Of a stretch of 64,000 nt of DNA, positions 45,550 through 55,012 are shown in pieces. The notes below the pieces were generated by a model. The model was not told the DNA's origin. It searched no databases and was given only the letters and a program-made list of their open reading frames with translations. The stretch is from contig NZ_CP126268.1 in assembly GCF_003234795.2 (NCBI RefSeq), positions 3,534,001 to 3,598,000 on the forward strand, given 5' to 3'. The translations under genes were made by a program, and so were the position numbers. The number at the start of each line of letters is the position of its first letter. Within the stretch, counting starts at the first letter, position 1. Source of the stretch: Curtobacterium sp. MCLR17_032 (GTDB lineage: Bacteria > Actinomycetota > Actinomycetes > Actinomycetales > Microbacteriaceae).

Positions 45550-47088
45550 ATGAGTCCGCTCCTCCCCCGCCTGGGTCGACGTGCAGCACGCGTCGCCCTC
45601 GCCAGCACGGCCGTCGCGGTCGTCTCGGCCCTCGCCCTGACCGGGTGCTCGGGATCGTCGAACGAACGGGGCGGCGCCGACGCGACCGTCCGGATCGGGC
45701 TCGTCCTCGAACCGACCAGCCTGGACATCCGCACGCAGTCCGGTGCCGCGCTCGACCAGGTGCTCATCGACAATGTGTACCAGGGGCTCGTCGGCCGGTC
45801 GGGCTCCGACGGTGGCATCCGCGACGTGCTCGCCTCGGAGCACGAGGTCTCGGCGGACGGGCTCACCTACACGTTCACGCTCCGCGACGGGACGACGTTC
45901 CAGGACGGCAAGCCGGTCACCGCCGCCGACGTGGTGTGGTCGCTGCAGCAGGTGCAGGACGACGCGTCGTACGTCGACTCCGCGCAGCTCGCGAACGTGG
46001 CGTCGATCGAGTCGCCGTCCGCCGACCAGGTCGTGCTGCGCCTGTCGAAGCCGGACTCCGACCTGCTCTGGAACCTGACCGGCCGCGCCGGGCTCGTGCT
46101 CGAGCGGGCCGCGAAGAACGACCTGTCGGACTCGGCGAACGGCACCGGCCCGTACGAGGTGTCGAGCTGGAAGCAGGGCGACGCGCTCGTCTTCGCCCGG
46201 AACGCCGAGTACTGGGGCACGAAGGCGAAGGTCGCGAAGGTCGAGTTCCGCTACATCACCGACGGGTCCGCGGCGGTGAACGCGATGGCGGCTGGTGACC
46301 TCGATGTGCAGACGTCGGTCGACGGCACGCTCAGGAGCCAGCTCGAGGGCAACGCCGACATCTCGCTGCACACCGGGAAGACGACGGACAAGTACACGCT
46401 CGCGTTCAACGACCGCAAGGCACCCTTCACCGACGTGCGCGTCCGCAAGGCGATCCGCCAGGCGATCGACCCGAAGGCGCTCATCAAGGCGATCGGCGGG
46501 ACCGGCGTGCCGCAGGGGGGCCCGATCCCCGAGCTCGACCCGGGCTACCAGGACCTGACCGGCGTCGATGCGTACGACCCCTCCGCCGCGAAGCAGCTGC
46601 TGAGCGAGGCCGGGGCGAAGGACCTCGAGCTCACGCTGACCTACCCGAACATCTACGCGGCGACGATCGGCGACGTGCTGAAGTCGCAGCTCGCCGACGT
46701 CGGGATCACCCTGAGCGTCAAGCGGGTCGACTTCGCCACGTGGCTGTCGCAGGTGTTCGAGCAGCCCAAGACCGGCGAGCGGGACTTCGACCTGTCGATG
46801 GTCAACCACGTCGAGTCCCGCGACTTCGGCAACTGGGCGAACCCGGACTACTACTTCGGGTACGACAACCCGCAGGTGCAGGCGCTGTACGCCCAGTCCG
46901 TCGCCGCGACCACCGAGCAGGCCAAGGACGAGGCGCTCCGCGCGGCCGCGAAGATCGTCAGCGAGGACGCCGCCGGCGAGTGGCTGTACACCGCGACGGC
47001 GATCACGGCCGTCCGGAAGGGCGTGACCGGCGTGCCATACGACGGCACGAACTCGCGCCTGGACCTCGCGCAGCTCGCGGTCAAGTAA
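45550..47088 (+). CDS. Peptide/nickel-type ABC substrate-binding lipoprotein
   Basis: 512 residues, lipobox LTGCSG (Cys 35). SBP_bac_5 fold: GLVLEPTSLDIRTQSGAALDQVLIDNVYQGLV, DGLTYTFTLRDGTTFQDGKPVTAADVVWSL and RKAIRQAIDPKALIK are typical of oligopeptide-binding proteins (OppA/DppA). It should capture peptides outside the cell. No permease or ATPase gene is adjacent, so it must use a transporter encoded elsewhere. GGAAGGAA site 10 bases before ATG. Confidence 0.92.
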   Translation: MSPLLPRLGRRAARVALASTAVAVVSALALTGCSGSSNERGGADATVRIGLVLEPTSLDIRTQSGAALDQVLIDNVYQGLVGRSGSDGGIRDVLASEHEVSADGLTYTFTLRDGTTFQDGKPVTAADVVWSLQQVQDDASYVDSAQLANVASIESPSADQVVLRLSKPDSDLLWNLTGRAGLVLERAAKNDLSDSANGTGPYEVSSWKQGDALVFARNAEYWGTKAKVAKVEFRYITDGSAAVNAMAAGDLDVQTSVDGTLRSQLEGNADISLHTGKTTDKYTLAFNDRKAPFTDVRVRKAIRQAIDPKALIKAIGGTGVPQGGPIPELDPGYQDLTGVDAYDPSAAKQLLSEAGAKDLELTLTYPNIYAATIGDVLKSQLADVGITLSVKRVDFATWLSQVFEQPKTGERDFDLSMVNHVESRDFGNWANPDYYFGYDNPQVQALYAQSVAATTEQAKDEALRAAAKIVSEDAAGEWLYTATAITAVRKGVTGVPYDGTNSRLDLAQLAVK

Positions 47089-47091
47089 CAG

Positions 47092-47126
47092 CAGAGCGGG
47101 CCCGGGAGAGCACCGGGCCCGCTCTG
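47092..47126. terminator. Bidirectional hairpin
   Basis: 14-base perfect arms (CAGAGCGGGCCCGG) around GAGAGCA, followed by TTAC. Shared by the convergent genes ending at 47088 and 47135. Confidence 0.85.
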
Positions 47127-47134
47127 TTACTTGC

Positions 47135-47569
47135 CTAGATGCGCTGGAAGCCGCAGCTTCCGCTCTGATCGAAGATCGGCCATCCCAGGGCACGAGCGGT
47201 GTTCGTGCCGTAGATGCCATCGGCGGTGACACCGTACTTCGCCTGCGCACGCTGCAACGCTGCCTTCGTCGCAGGCCCGAAGTTCCCGTCCTGTGTGAGC
47301 CCTGCCCGCACACCACACGAGGAATTGAGCTCCGCTTGCAGCGCCCTGACTGCGCCGCTCACAGCACCCGGGTCCATGCGGCAGTCGCCACTGCCACCCG
47401 AGGTGACCGGTACCACGATCGAGGCGCCGGACGTGGCAGTCACCGTCTTGGAGGTGGAGCAGGTACCTACCGCCTGGGCGGCTGCGTTTGCTGCTCCCCC
47501 CGAGGCGAGTGAACCAACGACGAGCGCTGCAGCAACGACACTCGTCGCGAAAATCTTGCTTCGAATCAC
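47135..47569 (-). CDS. Secreted peptidoglycan-binding-domain protein, paralogue
   Basis: 144 residues from GTG with a GGGGA site. Sec signal ends near ANAAAQ (30). The body matches the protein at 39467: VGTCSTSKTV, PVTSGGSGDCRM, then the PG_binding_1 domain ALQAELNSSC, LTQDGNFGPATKAALQRAQAKYGVTADGIYG. Same cysteine pattern. Presumably a small wall-binding secreted protein. A wider upstream frame is shadow. Confidence 0.85.
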   Translation of the reverse strand: MIRSKIFATSVVAAALVVGSLASGGAANAAAQAVGTCSTSKTVTATSGASIVVPVTSGGSGDCRMDPGAVSGAVRALQAELNSSCGVRAGLTQDGNFGPATKAALQRAQAKYGVTADGIYGTNTARALGWPIFDQSGSCGFQRI

Positions 47570-47808
47570 ACTGTCCCCTTTGATCAGCGAGCGAGATGTC
47601 GCCCTCGGGCAACTTAGAACTAGGCAGACCGCTTTGTCTACTCTCTTCGAGCAAAATTCACCTCGAGGGCGGTGCGGAACTTCGGGTTTTGACTCTGGGA
47701 CCGTGGAGTTAATCCTCAGCACCGGGCTGCCGGCGAGCCCCCGCGGTAATGCCCTACCCTCGAGCGGAGCCACTTCCACGGTGGGTGAGCCGCCTCGCAA
47801 GGCCGGCG

Positions 47809-47964
47809 GAGATCGACCTCTCCGACGACAACGCGGACGCGCTGCACGATGCTGTCTCTGACCACGTCGCGGCCGCCTGAAAGTTCGGTGGCCATCAGGC
47901 AGGCAGCGCTGGCGGCAACGCGCGCAAGCGAGGCAACTGGGGCGAGCTCGACGCCGCACACTGA
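47809..47964 (+). pseudogene. Degraded lsr2 remnant
   Basis: Translates as EIDLSDDNADALHDAVSDHV then AAA-stop, matching intact Lsr2 (EIDLSDDNADALREAFSDYVAAARK). An in-frame TGA at 47878 replaces the arginine codon. After it the frame continues with GGNARKRGN and ends in ELDAAH, so about 27 residues of the DNA-binding domain are deleted. The 5' part upstream of 47809 is disrupted by unrelated sequence. Region 47570-48134 holds no intact gene. Confidence 0.8.
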
Positions 47965-47980
47965 CCAGACTCCCCCGACC

Positions 47981-48020
47981 GCGACGAAGGCCGACCGCAT
48001 GGGCGGCCGGCCTTCGTCGC
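47981..48020. terminator. Hairpin after lsr2 remnant
   Basis: 13-base perfect arms (GCGACGAAGGCCG) with a 14-base loop. It lies 16 bases after the remnant's stop and probably was its terminator. Confidence 0.7.
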
Positions 48021-48134
48021 GTGTGCTGATAGCGGTCTCTTATGTCAGGTGGCGTTCGGAGCGGCTATTTGAGCGCTGTCAAAGCCCGAAGATCAGGTTT
48101 GCACTTGACGAACAAGTGTGCAAAAGGGTGCCAG

Positions 48135-51100
48135 TTAGAAGTGATGGAGGAAAACTCGAACTTTATCCGCCTTTTCTGGGGTGAATCGCGATACAATCCC
48201 TGCCACCCTCAGTCTTTCGAGTACCGTCCGAACAGCATCATTGTCCGGAAGCCTAGGACGCTTCCGTCCCGGGTCAGCGACAGCAGCATATTCGCCTTTG
48301 AGTGCCCGGAGGATCTCCCGCAACTCGTCGATCGATATGCGCTCACTGTTGACCGTGAGGAGGCGGATGATGCGGTCAGGGGCCACACCTCCACGATGCA
48401 GCCTCAAAATAGTGGGCGCACCGATCCGGACGCGTCCGCTCAGCGAGCAGTCTGCCGCTGCTTCAAACGAGGCTTGAGGCAGCGACTCCCACTCCCCCAA
48501 CAAGGTAATCACGCGTGCCTGGACCGCCGACGCGACGGAGTTGCTGCTGAGGAGCTGAGCAACGAAACGTGGTTGAAGCGTCGACGGACCGACAAGCTCC
48601 ACGTACTTGGTCGAGGCGCGGATTGCGCGCTCTTGTGTTGACCAGTCCACCATCAGACGTACCGTGAAAGCCTCCTCGTCATCACCAATGAGTTGCGCGG
48701 CGATGAGTTCCGCGATCAGGTCTCCTGCGCGCGGCTCGATATCCGTGCTTGGAAGCACCCCGGGCTCGAGCGCCGCCACGATACGCGCACGATCCGACGC
48801 CGTGAAAGAGTCCGAAGGGGAGTTCACTACTGCGAGAGCGACCAAGGTCAGATCTTCGGCACTTTCATCCACCGCCCCCTCAATCGACCCGGACTCGAGA
48901 ATTAGGTCTACTAAGGGCTGGTCGACTTCGCCTCGCTCCTTCACGTACGCTAGAACATTCGCGAAGGAGGCGGTTGTACGTCGCGCTGCGACGAGAGCTA
49001 CCCACGCGGAACTAGGGACGTCAGACAAACTGCCGACGACGGCTGTTGGTTCAGCGCGCCGGACAACAGCATCAAGCGCCGATGGGCGCCATTCCGCAAC
49101 GTCAGTGACCACGTCCACGAACACCGAGGCCTGCTCGACCGTAAGCTGATCCTCAGGAGCATCGCTTAAGGCTGCGAGATACCCCGTTGGATCTGACACA
49201 ACGTAGGCATATACCTCGGGGGCGGTGCCCCGTAGCCTGTCAAGAGCAAGAGAGTCAGACCCACTGACGCGCAGGATATTTGCTGCGGTCAACGCATAAT
49301 TACGAGTTGGTTGGAGAGCTCGCACAATGGCGGTCGGCAAACCATCAACAGATGGTAGGACCGCCCCCGACGCTGTGAGCGCCGCTACCGCATGATTTGC
49401 GTCTTCGGCCGAACGAGCCTCGCGGAAGGTCGCAAACTCGACTACGTGCTCCTCAATGTACTCGCGCACTTGATCGCCGTACTCGTAATCGTGTTCGGCG
49501 TCGTCCCGATGTTTCATAGCGATACTGACCAGCCGCAACCGCTCTGCCGCATCCAGCGGTGCGTCCTCGACGACGTATCGGATGACCGCTGGCCAATGGG
49601 GTGCGAGGAAAGTAACGAAAGCTTCTTTCTCCGAGCCGCTCTCGAGGTACCGGTCAACAAGTAGAACACCCGTGCTGTCGCGGATTGCGCGTTCGATGAT
49701 GGTTTTAGCACCATCCGGTCGGGTATCCAGGAGCCGATTCAGAATGTCTAGATTTCGCATGCTCCGGCTATTGAAGACAGGCGACCCCTGGTCTTCAAGG
49801 ATTGCATCGACATCGTCAGCCGAAAGCGGGAAGTCCATGTCCGCAGTGCCTCCGTCCACGTTTCGCATGATGTACGTCATCGCGTCGGGAGGAAGCAGCT
49901 TGCCGTAGAAAGTCGAAACATAGAGCGGGAAATAGGAAGTAATAAAGCCAGCTTCTACCATTTCGTATATAAGGGATGAGGGCAGGAGCGCATCAGCCCA
50001 CTCCGCGAACGACCGTTGCCCGGTCTCTTCGCTAGCAAATCGGAGGTCCGGACGCTCAAACAACTCTTTCCAGGTATGCCGCCTCTGCAGGAACACAATA
50101 TGCGAGGCATTCCGTTGTAGGTTCTGTTGCACCCCTACGGCCACCTGTTCGACGAAACGCGAGTCATCCAGGGAAAGACCCGTCAAGCCACTGATGGCAG
50201 CCGGAGTGAGATTTGCCGACTGCTGATAGTAATTGACCGTATAATGAATTGTGAGTGTTTTAGTGCCGTGAATAACAGCGCGCCAGAACGACGCGGTCGA
50301 CATTGCGCTCTCACTGACGGGTCCCTGCTCGTCGTAAATCGTACTCTCAGTCAGGCCGTTATGGACTGATGCGAACGCTGCAATGGAGCCATGCAAGGCT
50401 TTCGAGAGACGCGCTGCGTATTCGTTGGCAGCCCTGGTGCTGTTGAGCCGACTTCGCAGCTGCTCGTTTTCGCTATGGAGGTTCATCAAGTTCTGCGTGA
50501 CCAGCAGTCGCCAAACGTCATAAAGCTGGTCCAAACTGCTCTCACTGCGTCGCACGGCTTCAAAATCGGCGGCCTGGGTGTTCTTGAAGAGCATCATCGC
50601 GAAGAGGCGCTCCGGGGTAAGACCGGGGACGGGCGTTTCAACCTCGATCAGCTTCCGCCGGTAGACTTCATACTCATTCACTACATTGTGAATGGTGCGC
50701 ATGTCAGGGAGGTGCCGCGCTGCAAGATCAATAAGTTTACGATCAATCTTGTGACCGCGTTCCTCGAGAACCCCATGCATTACCTCGCGCGCGTTCTTAT
50801 GAGTAATGAAGGGCACTATAGGAATAATGAGCTCGAAGAACTTCGTCCTATTCGCGCGTGCAAGTTCGGCTCGCGTATCATCAACAGTTGCATCGCGTTC
50901 TGATCGACCAAGCTTCTCAAAAATACTGTCACGCACTGCGTATACAAACCGGATATCCCGGGTACCCAATTGCTGTGATGCATTCAATAGTGAATTCAGG
51001 GCGCGCAGAGATTCATAAATTGCGGGGACGTCGAAGCGGTCGAGGTCCTCGATAATGACGATGTCGCGCTTCGGATTTAATTCGAAGAAGTAGACAATCT

Positions 51101-51794
51101 CGTCGAGGTACTCGTCGAAGTAGCTTGTGGAGCGGGGTGAAAGCGAAATGGCCGCGGGGCCAGCCGCGACCTTGTCGATCCCGACGCGGCCACGCGCGAT
51201 CATGCGAAGCAGGAACACGACAGCCACTACGGCGCCCAAGGCAAGAGCGCCTACAGTCCACCAACGAACCGAGTCTGGGAATGTAGGCAGCCGAAGACTG
51301 AGGAGGTCGGCCACTCCAGTGAGCATGCCTGACACCATGAGTAGTCCGACGGTGATGACGGCAATGACAAGAGCGACTAGGGATTCCTCACCCCAGTGCG
51401 GTCGGTCGATCCGGCGAAACCTCGACAGTGTCGTCCTCTTCGGGCTCTGCTGGTATAGAAGCTGTTTGACAATCTCTTTCTGAATTCGGTTGGACGTCGT
51501 ATTTGCGGCCGGGTTGACACCTTCGCCTGCGGGGGGAGTTTCTGGGGCGACACCCAGGGTCAACAGAGATATGCCTATCACTCGCCGCTTGCGTCGGCGC
51601 GCGAGTTCATCAAGCACGCTGCTTTTCCCGACTCCATACGGTCCAGCCAACGCGATGTTGCGCACCGTGGTCGGGTGCTCATCAATTGCTCGCTCAAGCG
51701 CAGCGACGTACAGGCCATGGTCTGCGTCTGAATAATTTGGCGCAAGTGGAACCAGGTTCAGTGGCTCACTGACAGGTACCTGGGGATCGCTCAC
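48135..51794 (-). CDS. Large membrane P-loop NTPase (YobI/KAP-like)
   Basis: 1219 residues. Walker A GPYGVGKSS at 51-59; two membrane helices (about 137-160 and 179-200) lie between Walker A and Walker B (DIVIIEDLD, 244-252). This insert is the hallmark of KAP/YobI-type NTPases, placing the ATPase inside the cell at the membrane. A helical region follows, then about 600 residues of alpha-rich repeat-like sequence. Related proteins occur in defence and mobile regions, but the role is not settled. Base composition is visibly lower in GC than the flanks, in line with transfer. No partner gene adjoins it; the next 333 bases (51795-52127) hold no gene I can support. Confidence 0.8.
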   Translation of the reverse strand: MSDPQVPVSEPLNLVPLAPNYSDADHGLYVAALERAIDEHPTTVRNIALAGPYGVGKSSVLDELARRRKRRVIGISLLTLGVAPETPPAGEGVNPAANTTSNRIQKEIVKQLLYQQSPKRTTLSRFRRIDRPHWGEESLVALVIAVITVGLLMVSGMLTGVADLLSLRLPTFPDSVRWWTVGALALGAVVAVVFLLRMIARGRVGIDKVAAGPAAISLSPRSTSYFDEYLDEIVYFFELNPKRDIVIIEDLDRFDVPAIYESLRALNSLLNASQQLGTRDIRFVYAVRDSIFEKLGRSERDATVDDTRAELARANRTKFFELIIPIVPFITHKNAREVMHGVLEERGHKIDRKLIDLAARHLPDMRTIHNVVNEYEVYRRKLIEVETPVPGLTPERLFAMMLFKNTQAADFEAVRRSESSLDQLYDVWRLLVTQNLMNLHSENEQLRSRLNSTRAANEYAARLSKALHGSIAAFASVHNGLTESTIYDEQGPVSESAMSTASFWRAVIHGTKTLTIHYTVNYYQQSANLTPAAISGLTGLSLDDSRFVEQVAVGVQQNLQRNASHIVFLQRRHTWKELFERPDLRFASEETGQRSFAEWADALLPSSLIYEMVEAGFITSYFPLYVSTFYGKLLPPDAMTYIMRNVDGGTADMDFPLSADDVDAILEDQGSPVFNSRSMRNLDILNRLLDTRPDGAKTIIERAIRDSTGVLLVDRYLESGSEKEAFVTFLAPHWPAVIRYVVEDAPLDAAERLRLVSIAMKHRDDAEHDYEYGDQVREYIEEHVVEFATFREARSAEDANHAVAALTASGAVLPSVDGLPTAIVRALQPTRNYALTAANILRVSGSDSLALDRLRGTAPEVYAYVVSDPTGYLAALSDAPEDQLTVEQASVFVDVVTDVAEWRPSALDAVVRRAEPTAVVGSLSDVPSSAWVALVAARRTTASFANVLAYVKERGEVDQPLVDLILESGSIEGAVDESAEDLTLVALAVVNSPSDSFTASDRARIVAALEPGVLPSTDIEPRAGDLIAELIAAQLIGDDEEAFTVRLMVDWSTQERAIRASTKYVELVGPSTLQPRFVAQLLSSNSVASAVQARVITLLGEWESLPQASFEAAADCSLSGRVRIGAPTILRLHRGGVAPDRIIRLLTVNSERISIDELREILRALKGEYAAVADPGRKRPRLPDNDAVRTVLERLRVAGIVSRFTPEKADKVRVFLHHF

Positions 51795-52127
51795 ACACGA
51801 ACCTTAGCTGCCACGTGTGGCCTAGACCTGTCACCAGCTCGAAGTCTCGCGGTCGCACCTTGGCTGCTCACAGGGGTTTGCGCCACCTTCTTCGCTCGCC
51901 AGCCATGGGGTGTATCGCTCAGCGCGAGGAGCTTGGGCACTGCGTTGGGGTATACCCCACCGCGGGCGCTGGCGCGTCGATCCTCGCTGTGGTTCTAGGG
52001 TCCACGTTCGGATGCCTCAACACATCGGCTCGTAGGTCTAGAGACCGTGCACCAACCGCGCTGTGGCAGCGGCGCACGGCAGCAGATGCGCATCGCACGC
52101 GAGCAACGAGCCGGCGACGCTCCGCCG

Positions 52128-53489
52128 TTACGGCTGAGCTGCTGCTCGTCGACGTGTTGAGAAGCTGACGGCGAGGATGATGCACAGCGCTACAAGCGTC
52201 AGCCCAGCGCAGATCAGGAACATGTTCCGGTAGCCGCCGATGAGGGTCGTGAGTGCGACGAGTCCACCGGAGACGACTGCACCGATGCGTCGCACGTTGG
52301 TGAACAACCCTGACGCCAGCCCTGGTCGAGGGATGACGTCCTGGAAAAGCGTCAGTCCGACACCGGCGATGACTGCGAAGAACGCGGCGTTCAGAAGTTG
52401 TACGGCCACAAGCTCAATGGGCCCTTGCACGAATGCCACCGCGACGTAGTAGCAGGCGCCGACAACGCAGGCAGCGGCAATGAGGGTCAGGTTGGAGAAA
52501 CGGGTGGCGAGCCTGCCCGCGAACAGGAGCGCTGGAATCTCGGCAGCGGCAGCCACAGCGAGTGCAACCCCGGCCCAGACGACGGGCAGGTGCAGTGTGC
52601 GGCTGACGTAGAGCGCGAGAACGGACGTCACGACGTAGTTCGTGGCCTGCAGTGCGACGAACGCGATGCCGATGCTGCCGATCGCGATGACGGGAAGCTG
52701 CCCGCTCGCGGCCTCGTTCATGGCGGCAGCGTGTGCTACGTCGAGTACGGAGGACCGCCGTCGGAGGATGAACGTCGTCATCAGTCCGAGCGCTGCGATC
52801 ACCGCGATCGCGAGGAGGACGGCGCGGTCCCCGAAGGCTCCGGCGAGGAGGGTGGCGATCGGAGGGCCAGCCACCCAGGCGAAGGAAACAACGGCACGGG
52901 TGTTGATGATGGAGCGCTGTGGGTACCCGGTGGACCGGAGGTGCGCGAACAGCAGTGACGAGCCGACGCTTGCGGGACCGCCGAACACGATCAGCGCAGC
53001 GACCGCTGCGGACAGGTTCGTGGTGAGCCCCAGGACGGCCATCAGCGGCATGGTCGCGAGTCCCGACCACATGATCGGTGTCAGGTAGTTGCGGCGGCGG
53101 TCCGCGAGTGCCGGGATCACGAGGGAGCTGACGAAGCCGCTGACGTTGTAGAGCCCGAGCGCGAGACCGATCTGCGCTGCGGTGGCGTTGAAGTGGCCCG
53201 CGAGGATGAGGGCGAGCGCCGGGTTGAAGAACGCGAACTGCAACCCCCAAGCGAACGCCGCGGTCGGGACAACCCCTGCAACGCGTGGGGGTTGAACGTG
53301 TCCCGGTTTGGGCGACGTAGCCGCTCTTGCAGAGTCGCCTGGCGTGGTTGAGGCGGTCGGCTCTGACCCTGGACGTCGGATGGCTCCCCCTGGACTCGAC
53401 GGTGAACAAGACGTAGCGTGCAGGTGAACGATACGTTCTACGGCGCTGAGCGCCAACCAATTCGTACCAGGCCAAGGGGGGCCTCTCAC
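52128..53489 (-). CDS. MFS transporter (sugar-efflux SetB-like)
   Basis: About 380 confident residues with 12 helices: TAAFAWGLQFAFFNPALALILAG, LVIPALADRRRNYLTP (motif A) and RSIINTRAVVSFAWVAGPPIATLLAG are like the SetA/SetB sugar and drug efflux transporters. The start is uncertain: no ATG, GTG or TTG lies between the first helix and TTG 53456, and GTG 53489 is the next. A GGGGGA site stands just before an ATC codon near 53366. Either an unusual start or a mutated one is possible. Divergent from the glycosyltransferase operon; likely exports its product. Confidence 0.75.
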   Translation of the reverse strand: MRGPPWPGTNWLALSAVERIVHLHATSCSPSSPGGAIRRPGSEPTASTTPGDSARAATSPKPGHVQPPRVAGVVPTAAFAWGLQFAFFNPALALILAGHFNATAAQIGLALGLYNVSGFVSSLVIPALADRRRNYLTPIMWSGLATMPLMAVLGLTTNLSAAVAALIVFGGPASVGSSLLFAHLRSTGYPQRSIINTRAVVSFAWVAGPPIATLLAGAFGDRAVLLAIAVIAALGLMTTFILRRRSSVLDVAHAAAMNEAASGQLPVIAIGSIGIAFVALQATNYVVTSVLALYVSRTLHLPVVWAGVALAVAAAAEIPALLFAGRLATRFSNLTLIAAACVVGACYYVAVAFVQGPIELVAVQLLNAAFFAVIAGVGLTLFQDVIPRPGLASGLFTNVRRIGAVVSGGLVALTTLIGGYRNMFLICAGLTLVALCIILAVSFSTRRRAAAQP

Positions 53490-53552
53490 GATGTGGAAAC
53501 CGATCACTGCCGCGCCGTCGACTGCTTGGGGATACCAGTCGGGAGTGCGTGG

Positions 53553-54602
53553 ATGAGCTTCATCCGCGGGCGAACCTTCGATCCTCGAAACTCGATCGCC
53601 GGCGCAGCAGTCGCCTATCTGGATCCGAGCTCGCGGGATGTGAGCGCGACCTGTTGGGCGTCGAGCCAAGACGCCAATGCTGCCGCTGCGCGTTGGTTCG
53701 GACTGGTCGCTCGCGACCTCGAAGAACCGGTCGACGCTGCCGCCCTGTTCCTTGAGCTCCGCGCCGAGCTCGAGACTCAAACGGCCAGCGCGGAGATGGT
53801 GAGGCTCGCGGATGAGGTCGAGTCGCACAGTCGGCTCTTGTTCCACCGCTCCACAGCCGAGCAGGCGGCCATGCCGCCCGCGCGGCCCACCAGCCAGCAC
53901 GTTGCGATCGTGATCCCGTTCCGCTCGAGCAGTGACACACCCCTGCGCACCGCGAATCTCCGCACGGTTGTCCATGCCCTCGAACGCCAGCAACTACCCA
54001 GAGATCAGTACTCGATCATCGTTGTCGAAGAAGCAGCAGAGACGACCGTCCCAGACGATCTCGTCGCTCGAGTCGACACGTTCATACGACTCCCCTACAC
54101 GGGCCCGTTCAACAAGGCACTCGCCCTCAACACGGGTGTTGACGCAGCGCCCTCCGATGCGGTGCTCTGCTTGCTCGATGGCGACATCGCACCGGACGAG
54201 CACTTCGTTGCCCGGAACGCATCTCGCGTTGCCACGCGACCCGACGAGGCGCACCTGCCGTACTCGGACATGTTCTGCCTACTGCCCGAGGACAGCGCAG
54301 CGATCCGACGAGGTGAGCAGCCCGGAGACACCGCCCGTACTGGCTACGTCATCACGCACCCTCCCGGCGGCTGTGTGTTCCTCACGGCCGCGCTCTACCG
54401 AGCCATCGACGGCTTCGATGAACGCTTCGTCGGCTGGGGTGGGGAGGACCGCGACTTCATCAACCGGATCGAGGCCCGGACCAACGTCCGTCGACACCCT
54501 GAGCTCCTGACCCACCTGCACCACGAGCGTCCGCGGATGCGCGAAAGCCGGGAGGAAATCATGACGACGATCGCGCCAGCTACCGGAAGCCGGATCAACT
54601 GA
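53553..54602 (+). CDS. Glycosyltransferase (family 2/27 type)
   Basis: 349 residues from ATG 53553 (site GGGAG, 8-base spacing); a GTG at 53418 would overlap the divergent promoter. The catalytic half (about 115-349) has VAIVIPFRSSSDTPLRTANL, CLLDGDIAPDEHF with the DxD-like metal motif, and GWGGEDRDFINRIE, the motif of the GalNAc/galactosyltransferase C-terminal part. The first 110 residues are unassigned. It likely adds a sugar to a small molecule or peptide. Its stop overlaps the next start by 1 base (TGATG). Confidence 0.82.
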   Translation: MSFIRGRTFDPRNSIAGAAVAYLDPSSRDVSATCWASSQDANAAAARWFGLVARDLEEPVDAAALFLELRAELETQTASAEMVRLADEVESHSRLLFHRSTAEQAAMPPARPTSQHVAIVIPFRSSSDTPLRTANLRTVVHALERQQLPRDQYSIIVVEEAAETTVPDDLVARVDTFIRLPYTGPFNKALALNTGVDAAPSDAVLCLLDGDIAPDEHFVARNASRVATRPDEAHLPYSDMFCLLPEDSAAIRRGEQPGDTARTGYVITHPPGGCVFLTAALYRAIDGFDERFVGWGGEDRDFINRIEARTNVRRHPELLTHLHHERPRMRESREEIMTTIAPATGSRIN

Positions 54603-55012
54603 TGGATGTCTCGTTCAAAGCCGTCCTCTTCGACGACGCAGGACGCGTGCTCCTGGGCACCAACCCTCGCGACGAGTGGGAGCTGCTCGGCGGGCGAGCA
54701 GACCCCGAAGACTCGGGACCCGCCGACACCATCACCCGCGAACTCGTTGAAGAGGCTGGCGTTCCCATCCGAGTCGGCCACCTCATCGACATCTGGTACT
54801 ACGACATACCGCATGAAGGTCGCGTTGCGGTTGCCAGCTACCTCGCGCACTTCATCGGACCCGCGACCCTCCAGGCAAGCCACGAACACTCGCGGCTTGC
54901 GTTCTTCTCCATCGACGAACTCGACGGGCTCCGAATGCCCTCGCAGTACGCCACGACCATCAGAGCCGCCGCCACGTACCTGCACGACCGTCAACAGAAA
55001 GGGATCCAATGA
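54602..55012 (+). CDS. Nudix hydrolase
   Basis: 136 residues. The Nudix box reads GRADPEDSGPADTITRELVE then EAGV (31-54), with E at 36, RE at 46-47 and the EE pair at 50-51; the box has two extra residues in its loop compared with the standard spacing. Expected to cut a nucleoside diphosphate linked to another moiety, for example a nucleotide-sugar related to the adjacent transferase. Overlaps the previous stop by 1 base and the following start by 4 bases. Confidence 0.85.
   Translation: MDVSFKAVLFDDAGRVLLGTNPRDEWELLGGRADPEDSGPADTITRELVEEAGVPIRVGHLIDIWYYDIPHEGRVAVASYLAHFIGPATLQASHEHSRLAFFSIDELDGLRMPSQYATTIRAAATYLHDRQQKGIQ

Noticed and set aside
51815..52168. 117-residue plus-strand frame between the NTPase and exporter
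   Set aside because: No ribosome site, no domain, overlaps the exporter end, and amino-acid content is shadow-like.
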